From NCBI GenBank assembly GCA_030609665.1, contig JAUWBW010000062.1, positions 1 through 9,242 of the forward strand: a stretch of 9,242 nucleotides of DNA, written 5' to 3'. How positions within the stretch are numbered: position 1 is the stretch's first letter; each line of letters begins with the position of its first letter. Shown in pieces: positions 5,153-9,242 of the stretch. The DNA is from Methanosarcinaceae archaeon (GTDB lineage Archaea; Halobacteriota; Methanosarcinia; Methanosarcinales; Methanosarcinaceae). The translations under genes and the position numbers were made by a program. Below the pieces are notes generated by a model. That model had not been told where the DNA came from. It saw only the letters and a program-made list of their open reading frames with translations, and did not search any database.

Positions 5153-5542
5153 ATGGTTGACGTTTCAATAATAATGGGATCTGAATCTGACAGCAAAATA
5201 TCAGATCGTGCAGTATCTGTACTTGAGAAAACCAAATATTCATTTGATGTTCAGGTAATCTCAGCACACCGTAATCCTGATGAACTGGATGCACACGTTG
5301 CATCCAGTGACGCTAAAGTGTATATAGCCATAGCAGGATTATCTGCCGCCCTGCCCGGCGTGATTGCATCAAAAACCAATAAACCGGTGATAGGCGTACC
5401 AGTCAGTGCAAAATTGGGTGGACTTGATGCACTGCTGTCAATCGCACAGATGCCACCCGGAGTACCTGTCGCAAGTGTAGGAATCGATAACGGTGCAAAT
5501 GCTGCGAATCTGGCAATCAGAATACTGGATCTGTGTGAATGA
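5153..5542 (+). CDS. purE: PurE: N5-carboxyaminoimidazole ribonucleotide mutase / AIR carboxylase
   Basis: A 129-residue enzyme of de novo purine synthesis that forms 4-carboxy-5-aminoimidazole ribonucleotide. Motifs in order are IIMGSESDS (residues 6-14), the catalytic-His loop ISAHRNPDEL (36-45), IAGLSAALPGVIASKT (60-75), PVIGVPVSAKLGGLDALLSIAQMPPGVPVA (78-107) and the C-terminal NGANAANLAIRIL (113-125). The usual class I text GAAHLPG reads LSAALPG here, so a His is replaced by Ala. No purK is in view, and whether the substrate is N5-CAIR or AIR plus CO2 cannot be decided. An ATG at 5138 in the same frame adds five residues. The ATG at 5153 was preferred because GGGGA (5140-5144) is spaced for it and relatives begin MVDVSIIMG. 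It is the last gene of the operon. Confidence 0.93.
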   Translation: MVDVSIIMGSESDSKISDRAVSVLEKTKYSFDVQVISAHRNPDELDAHVASSDAKVYIAIAGLSAALPGVIASKTNKPVIGVPVSAKLGGLDALLSIAQMPPGVPVASVGIDNGANAANLAIRILDLCE

Positions 5543-5643
5543 TATCGATTTACAAATTATGATAATGAGTTGTCACATATATGGTGGTTACCAACCCATA
5601 AGTTCACTATTTAACGTTAACTCTTTCCGACATCCACACTATA

Positions 5644-5649
5644 TTTTTT
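5644..5649 (+). terminator. Oligo-T stop downstream of purE
   Basis: Six T residues about 100 bases after the purE stop form the first long T run after the operon. The surrounding CTATATTTTTTAATA could instead be read as a TATA box for the element that follows. Confidence 0.3.
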
Positions 5650-5740
5650 AATATTCATCCCCAATTTTAGAATTGTAGGTAAAGTGCCACTTTTCCTATG
5701 AACATACATCAATAATAAATTCTAAGAGGGGATGAACATT
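5650..5740 (+). repeat. Folded inverted-repeat element (24-nt arms, inner hairpin)
   Basis: The arms at 5650-5674 and 5718-5740 are inverse copies. ATTCATCCCC faces GGGGATGAAC, and TTAGAATT faces AATTCTAA, with a small internal loop of unequal size between the two blocks. Inside, TAGG-AAAGT (5676-5685) pairs with ACTTT-CCTA (5689-5698) around the loop GCC. Nested pairing of this extent is unlikely by chance. It could be a structured RNA or leader, or a small non-autonomous element; no target-site duplication is evident. Confidence 0.55.
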
Positions 5741-5798
5741 GGAATTTAATGTGAATGAACATGTGAAAAGTTATTGGAACAATTTCATCGGTGTGTAG
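5739..5798 (+). CDS. Possible 19-codon ORF behind a sequestered ribosome site
   Basis: A TTG-started reading frame of 19 codons (MEFNVNEHVKSYWNNFIGV if read from TTG). GAGGGG at 5726-5731 lies seven bases upstream as a possible ribosome binding site. That site is part of the right arm of the inverted repeat and would be paired with CCCC of the left arm. It may be a leader peptide, the remnant of a lost gene, or chance. The peptide was not recognised, so support is weak. Confidence 0.2.
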   Translation: MEFNVNEHVKSYWNNFIGV

Positions 5799-5820
5799 TC
5801 CCGAATGTTTTAACTTTATA

Positions 5821-5848
5821 GAGATTGTCGGAAATGTCCGACAATTTC
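5821..5848. terminator. Strong hairpin between convergent transcription units
   Basis: ATTGTCGGA (5824-5832) and TCCGACAAT (5837-5845) form nine perfect pairs around AATG, extended by G-U, A-T and G-C to twelve pairs. It ends 21 bases before the stop codon of the minus-strand RHH gene and faces it, so a two-way terminator or RNA 3'-end stabiliser is the simplest reading. An operator role is possible. Confidence 0.5.
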
Positions 5849-5869
5849 TAACAATTTGGTATACAGTCG

Positions 5870-6937
5870 TTATTTTGACCCTGAAACCTGACGTTTGAAG
5901 ATTATCAAACTACTTGAGTGTGTGACATCAAACTTATGTCCGTTCGCTTCAAATATATTAGAGAAATATTGGATCAAATTCATGATAGTTTTTTTATCCC
6001 TATAATCATGCTGGATCTTCACAAATTCGTTGCCAGGTTCCAACTGTATCTCAATGTTGTTCACTATCTGTGACACTGAATAAAACTTTTTGAATAATAT
6101 GAGTAGTTCGGAAAGTGGAATCTCCGCAATCGGATGGCTTGTCACAGTCTCGAAAATGTCAACACCATCAGGCACATCACCCGCTGCAATTGACTCAAAT
6201 TGGTTCTTTGGGATGGCTACCATGTTGTAGCCTGTCACCTTATAGGCATTTACAAGTTCACCCCAAAATGCTTCTTTTTCGCTAAATTCCCTGTAAATAT
6301 CATCAAGATGACCAAAATGCTTCTTTATCCCAGGTGGCACTTCTCCTGATAATAATGTGGTCTTTTTAAAATCGATCCTGACCGATTTTGACCTGCGATA
6401 AAGGTCATCAATATCCAGTTGCTTCCATTTTGCAATAAACAATGAAACGTGTTCTGCAAAGAAATCCCTGAGGTATGGGTCACCTTTTGAAAACACAATT
6501 GTTGCACTGTCTGGATCAAGTGTATCCACACAAAATATTGATACTTCTATTCCCCATCCAAATTCCTGACTGATATTGTTGAGATACGCATCAAGTTCCA
6601 TCATTGTCTGGACTGAAAATGGATTTATGAGCTCATCAACAAGTTCCTCATCTACGAGACATCCGCTGCTGTTTTTTATCAACCACTTCAGTGCTATCCG
6701 ATTTATTATGAGGTGTTCCCCGTTTTCGATCAATTCATCAAATCTGGTAAGTGGAGCAACAGGAGTGCTTAAAGCATCAATGGATTCTTCAATGGTCTCA
6801 TGCTTTTGCAATGCAGCGTCTGTTAGTTCGATCGTGTCACGTATGGCTGCGCTTAGATTGCCACCATTTGCATCCAGAAGTGGCTGCAGTTTTTTCAAGT
6901 ATTTTTCATCCAGAGATATATTTTTCCGAATTAACAT
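5870..6937 (-). CDS. Ribbon-helix-helix N-terminal protein of unknown function, 355 aa
   Basis: The first 38 residues (MLIRKNISLDEKYLKKLQPLL, then NLSAAIRDTIEL) have the strand-helix-helix pattern of a CopG/Arc ribbon-helix-helix DNA-binding domain. A linker follows (about 40-65), then a large alpha/beta region (66-290) with no motif I recognise. The end is a compact domain at about 293-350 (VKIQHDYRDKKTIMNLIQYFSNIF, then HSSSLIIFK). There is no membrane segment or signal peptide. RHH regulators are usually about 50-150 residues, so the long C-terminal part is probably a sensor or effector-binding module; this is inference. The ATG at 6935-6937 has no ribosome site. A TATA-like CTAAAATAAC (minus strand, about 6957-6966) is near leaderless distance. 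A palindrome at 7029-7051 is a possible operator. Confidence 0.78.
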   Translation of the reverse strand: MLIRKNISLDEKYLKKLQPLLDANGGNLSAAIRDTIELTDAALQKHETIEESIDALSTPVAPLTRFDELIENGEHLIINRIALKWLIKNSSGCLVDEELVDELINPFSVQTMMELDAYLNNISQEFGWGIEVSIFCVDTLDPDSATIVFSKGDPYLRDFFAEHVSLFIAKWKQLDIDDLYRRSKSVRIDFKKTTLLSGEVPPGIKKHFGHLDDIYREFSEKEAFWGELVNAYKVTGYNMVAIPKNQFESIAAGDVPDGVDIFETVTSHPIAEIPLSELLILFKKFYSVSQIVNNIEIQLEPGNEFVKIQHDYRDKKTIMNLIQYFSNIFEANGHKFDVTHSSSLIIFKRQVSGSK

Positions 6938-7028
6938 TGTAATCCAATTCCATGTTATTTTAGTAGTAATCGATGTATTTAATAGTAATATAGTGCTACT
7001 TGGTATTAAGTGTTTTCACACATAATTA

Positions 7029-7051
7029 GCATTAAATATTAAATTTAATGC
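7029..7051. promoter_or_regulatory. 23-bp palindrome, possible operator of the RHH gene
   Basis: GCATTAAAT and ATTTAATGC are perfect inverse copies around ATTAA. The centre is about 103 bases upstream of the RHH gene start. Ribbon-helix-helix proteins bind symmetric sites and often control themselves, so autoregulation is a fair guess. AT-rich DNA produces such palindromes by chance more easily than GC-rich DNA, which lowers the confidence. Confidence 0.35.
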
Positions 7052-7230
7052 ATCTAAATACGGTTTAAATCTTAGTTAAGTAATGATATTTAGTTATATT
7101 AAAATTCACTCATTTTAAATGGATTATTGTTATAACAAAGTAATGTAACTTCTTAATTAGTAGTAGTATTTCATTCATACCACCCTATATATTGATGCTA
7201 CTATGTACATAATGATGCACAACATACATA

Positions 7231-7258
7231 TTGTTTAACATAGGGGTATGTTAAACAA
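7231..7258. repeat. Perfect 12-bp inverted repeat with GGGG loop
   Basis: TTGTTTAACATA and TATGTTAAACAA are exact inverse copies around GGGG. A TATA-like CTATATATTG at 7185-7194 predicts transcription beginning about 15 bases before it on the plus strand. It may be an operator, a leader hairpin of the downstream membrane gene, or the end hairpin of a lost transposable element. Confidence 0.6.
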
Positions 7259-7367
7259 GCGGGTAGAGGAGTGGGGGTTCTTCTGATTGTTTGATGTACG
7301 TTAGAGTGTGCTTTTAACCAATGCTGCAAACCATAAAACTTTGAATTAGTTCTATTTTCCGCAATAA

Positions 7368-7377
7368 TTAATATATG
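7368..7377 (+). promoter_or_regulatory. TATA box for the multi-pass membrane gene
   Basis: TTAATATATG is centred about 25 bases before base 7397. Transcription starting there leaves a 15-base leader that holds the GAGGTGG ribosome site. This also argues that translation starts at 7412 and not at the ATG of 7397. Confidence 0.5.
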
Positions 7378-7411
7378 TTGACCACGCCCAAATTTAATGA
7401 GGTGGTATTTC

Positions 7412-7978
7412 ATGCAAATTGAAACCATAATGACAGATTCATGGAACATATTCAAGAACAATATCGTAGCCTACATCATAGGCGCTTTGATCGCAGTCAT
7501 AGGATCGATATTCATTATCACCATAGCCCCATTGTTTTATGGCTTGACCTACATGGCAGTCAGGGGAATTAAAGGTGAAACTGTAGAGATAAATGACGTA
7601 TTCGAAGGATTCAACAACTTCATACGAAGCTGGGTATTTGTAATAGCAGCCGTCATACTGTTAATAATTGGTTATTTCTTTTTGATAATCCCGGGAATAA
7701 TATTGTCAATTTTGATAATATATGCGCTTCCGCTCTTGGTCTTGAGGGACTACGGCGGGATTGATGCAATAAAAGAGAGCATCAACTTAGGTAAAGAGAA
7801 TTTCACGGACACATTAGTATTGTTCGTGATAATCATAGTTCTAAACGCAATCGGAGACTCAATACCTCTTGCTTTTGCATTAGTAGTACCATACACTATA
7901 ATATGCTACACACTTGCAACTTATAATCTAATAGGAGAATCTCCAAAAACAACTGTGGTTGCCGGTGAGATAGAATAA
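7412..7978 (+). CDS. Multi-pass membrane protein, unknown function
   Basis: A 188-residue integral membrane protein with five or six predicted helices (about residues 17-38, 40-50, 72-93, 95-113, 133-150 and 152-172). An N-terminal amphipathic part (WNIFKNNIVAY), a polar loop EINDVFEGFNNF (59-70) and the sequence LRDYGGIDAIKESINLGKENF (111-131) after an IIPGIILSI helix resemble archaeal and bacterial membrane families of the DUF975 / glycerophosphodiesterase-membrane-domain type. The exact family is not certain and there is no catalytic motif. An ATG at 7397 in frame would add MRWYF, but GAGGTGG (7399-7405) lies at ideal distance before the ATG at 7412 and would itself be coding in the longer form. 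The gene converges on the surface-protein gene. Confidence 0.8.
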   Translation: MQIETIMTDSWNIFKNNIVAYIIGALIAVIGSIFIITIAPLFYGLTYMAVRGIKGETVEINDVFEGFNNFIRSWVFVIAAVILLIIGYFFLIIPGIILSILIIYALPLLVLRDYGGIDAIKESINLGKENFTDTLVLFVIIIVLNAIGDSIPLAFALVVPYTIICYTLATYNLIGESPKTTVVAGEIE

Positions 7979-7984
7979 ACCAGA

Positions 7985-7990
7985 TTTTTT
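7985..7990 (+). terminator. Oligo-T stop after the membrane gene
   Basis: Six T residues follow seven bases after the stop codon, in the 43-base gap before the convergent gene. No hairpin accompanies them. Confidence 0.4.
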
Positions 7991-8021
7991 CTATGAAAAC
8001 ATGATGCTGGCTGCAAACTGA

Positions 8022-9242
8022 TCAAACAGTTACAGCCGCATCAAGTTCATTTTTTGTAATGTGCAGATATGTAATAGCCCCTGGCATACCCTCATAATAC
8101 AAAGTGATCGTTGATTCTTCATAATTTACAGGATCCTGCGGCCCTCCATCAATACTAAACATAACCGAACCATCCCTTGTAAGAAGCTTCATGTAGTGCT
8201 GGGTCAAATTGTATAGAGATGATTCGTTACCTTTGACGATTTCAATATCAGGTGGTAAACTTATCGAACTCTCATTGCCCCATGAAAAATCATAAGGATC
8301 TGCACCACCTTTATGTGCTTTGGGAGGATCATATTCCATGATATACGTGTCATCCAAAAAATCAACTGTTGAAGTTTCGGGATCGCCAGTTTTATTAATT
8401 GAACTGGTGTGCGACCAAAATTCAATATATTGAGAACCTGCCGCAGTGTCTTTGTATTCAACATCAAGACTCAAATCATCCGTTTTTTGCAATGTGTAAG
8501 TCAATGTCTTGGTTCCCGATGATGCCGATATATCGTACTTTGAAGGATTAAGCCCCTGTGCACCACTCGCAACAAAATTAAAGGAAAAGTTGTAGATTGG
8601 CGCAGTGGTTGATTCATTGAGTGTCCCGATCTTAAATGCATCTGTCAATGTAGATTCCCCCATTGGTGGAATCACATCCAGTTCGATAATAGCAGTCTTG
8701 TTTGCAGCATCCACAGTTGCACTGGTATATGCCTGTGCATTTGCATAATTTGCCCATGCATCATAGAAATCGCTCTTTATGTAGATAACAACCTTGTCCG
8801 CTTCAAGTGGATTGACCCTGTTGCCTGACATTGTAGTATTTGGGAATAACACAAGAGGTATATTGTTCGAACTGATAGAAACACCCACATCACCGGTACC
8901 GCTTACACCCGATCTTCCATTTATCTTCATAAGAGGAAGAGTGAGCGTTTCACCATTGTAGTGGAATTCCGGAGGCGAGATCATAATTGTACCACCTGTT
9001 GGATATTTTGACCAGACCCCCCCACCCTCATATGCTATAATACGGTCATCAAGACTGTATTCTATACTTCCGAGTGAACAATTAAATTCATCAAAACCGC
9101 CACCACCTACAAAATGTTCCCAACTCCGCCACCTATATCGGTTATTCATAAAATCGGTGTAGTTAGCATCACTAATATCAATAGTGACAATCACAATTTT
9201 ACTCTCATTATATGCATCCTGATCACCATTGACATTGATGGT
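8022..9242 (-). CDS. Secreted surface protein, DUF7289-like, N-terminus outside window
   Basis: The C-terminal 406 residues of a larger protein; the minus-strand frame is open through the right edge, and GTG at 9192-9194 is an internal codon. The visible N-terminal part has SLGSIEYSLDDRIIAYEGGGVWSKYPTGG, then MISPPEFHYNGETLTLPLMKI. This is the conserved block I associate with the DUF7289 family of haloarchaea and methanogens, whose members start with a type IV pilin-like signal segment. The rest is beta-rich and Ser/Thr/Asp-rich, with about eleven N-x-S/T sequons (such as NES, NYT, NKT and NLT), as expected for an N-glycosylated cell-surface or pilus-linked protein. No C-terminal membrane anchor is visible. 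Attachment would depend on the N-terminal helix outside this window. The family name is by recall; surface location is well supported by composition. Confidence 0.8.
   Translation of the reverse strand, partial: TINVNGDQDAYNESKIVIVTIDISDANYTDFMNNRYRWRSWEHFVGGGGFDEFNCSLGSIEYSLDDRIIAYEGGGVWSKYPTGGTIMISPPEFHYNGETLTLPLMKINGRSGVSGTGDVGVSISSNNIPLVLFPNTTMSGNRVNPLEADKVVIYIKSDFYDAWANYANAQAYTSATVDAANKTAIIELDVIPPMGESTLTDAFKIGTLNESTTAPIYNFSFNFVASGAQGLNPSKYDISASSGTKTLTYTLQKTDDLSLDVEYKDTAAGSQYIEFWSHTSSINKTGDPETSTVDFLDDTYIMEYDPPKAHKGGADPYDFSWGNESSISLPPDIEIVKGNESSLYNLTQHYMKLLTRDGSVMFSIDGGPQDPVNYEESTITLYYEGMPGAITYLHITKNELDAAVTV

Larger units (their letters stand above)
5543..5869. other. Gene-free stretch between purE and the convergent RHH gene
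   Basis: There is no conserved coding region in these 327 bases. They hold an imperfect inverted repeat TATGG/CCATA (5580-5600), then a T6 run (5644-5649) that may end the purE operon. After that come a folded inverted-repeat element (5650-5740), a possible 19-codon ORF (5739-5798) and a strong hairpin (5821-5848). Confidence 0.5.
6938..7396. other. AT-rich spacer between divergent genes, with two palindromes
   Basis: No coding region is credible in these 459 bases. They hold the near-leaderless promoter of the RHH gene (about 6957-6966), a 9-bp palindrome (7029-7051), a TATA-like CTATATATTG (7185-7194) and a perfect 12-bp hairpin (7231-7258). A purine-rich run with GAGGAGTGGGGG (7266-7277) and the promoter of the membrane gene (7368-7377) follow. 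Confidence 0.5.

Noticed and set aside
5580..5600. TATGG...CCATA inverted repeat after purE
   Set aside because: It is imperfect and short, with no T run directly after it. It was kept only as a note and not called a terminator.
6576..7025. Plus-strand open frame opposite the RHH gene
   Set aside because: It is a shadow of the minus-strand gene with a Ser-rich, low-information sequence and runs into the AT-rich spacer.
7201..7461. Minus-strand open frame through the 7231-7258 palindrome
   Set aside because: It crosses the promoter and start of the membrane gene and has no ribosome site or conserved motif.
1..9242. CRISPR array, complete insertion sequence, integrase or attachment site
   Set aside because: No regularly spaced direct repeats, no transposase or integrase motifs, and no duplicated tRNA 3' end were seen. 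The tRNA-Trp gene does not flank foreign-looking genes.

Overview
The window reads as chromosomal DNA of a methanogenic archaeon of the order Methanosarcinales, probably a Methanococcoides-, Methanolobus- or Methanohalophilus-like member of the Methanosarcinaceae. The grounds are an archaeal GHMP-type shikimate kinase, an archaeal tRNA C56 2'-O-methyltransferase (aTrm56), a tRNA-Trp gene with an archaeal bulge-helix-bulge intron, archaeal TATA-type promoters (several placed for leaderless messages), AT-rich spacers and a DUF7289-like surface protein. The taxon is inferred from gene types; no database was searched.

Layout. 2-800 (+): the 3' part of a Nif3/DUF34 metal protein, overlapped by a small CxxC protein. 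831-1349 (-): aTrm56, divergent from a tRNA-Trp(CCA) gene at 1506-1700 (+). The tRNA intron (1544-1664) carries a box C/D guide RNA whose two guides point, by the N+5 rule, at positions 34 and 39 of the same tRNA. 1711-2095: gene-free, with two GC-rich palindromes. 2096-3419 (-): a small conserved protein with a TTG start, a four-helix membrane protein and a winged-helix regulator. 3536-5542 (+): a tight row of winged-helix regulator, shikimate kinase (aroK), chorismate mutase (aroQ) and purE, apparently one operon. 5543-5869: gene-free, with a folded inverted-repeat element, a possible 19-codon ORF and a strong hairpin. 5870-6937 (-): a 355-residue protein with a ribbon-helix-helix N-terminus. 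6938-7396: AT-rich spacer with two perfect palindromes. 7412-7978 (+): a multi-pass membrane protein. 8022-9242 (-): the C-terminal part of a sequon-rich secreted surface protein that continues past the right edge.

How the genes work together. AroK and AroQ act in the shikimate/chorismate pathway to Phe and Tyr, and PurE acts in purine synthesis. The regulator 22 bases upstream of aroK may be co-transcribed with them. aTrm56 and the intronic C/D RNA represent protein-only and RNA-guided 2'-O-methylation side by side, and both can act on the same tRNA-Trp (C56 by the enzyme, C34 and C39 by the guides). The remaining genes are lineage-type proteins of unknown role. The clearest unexplained structures are the 5650-5740 folded element, the 7231-7258 palindrome and the self-pairing of the guide segments in the tRNA intron.
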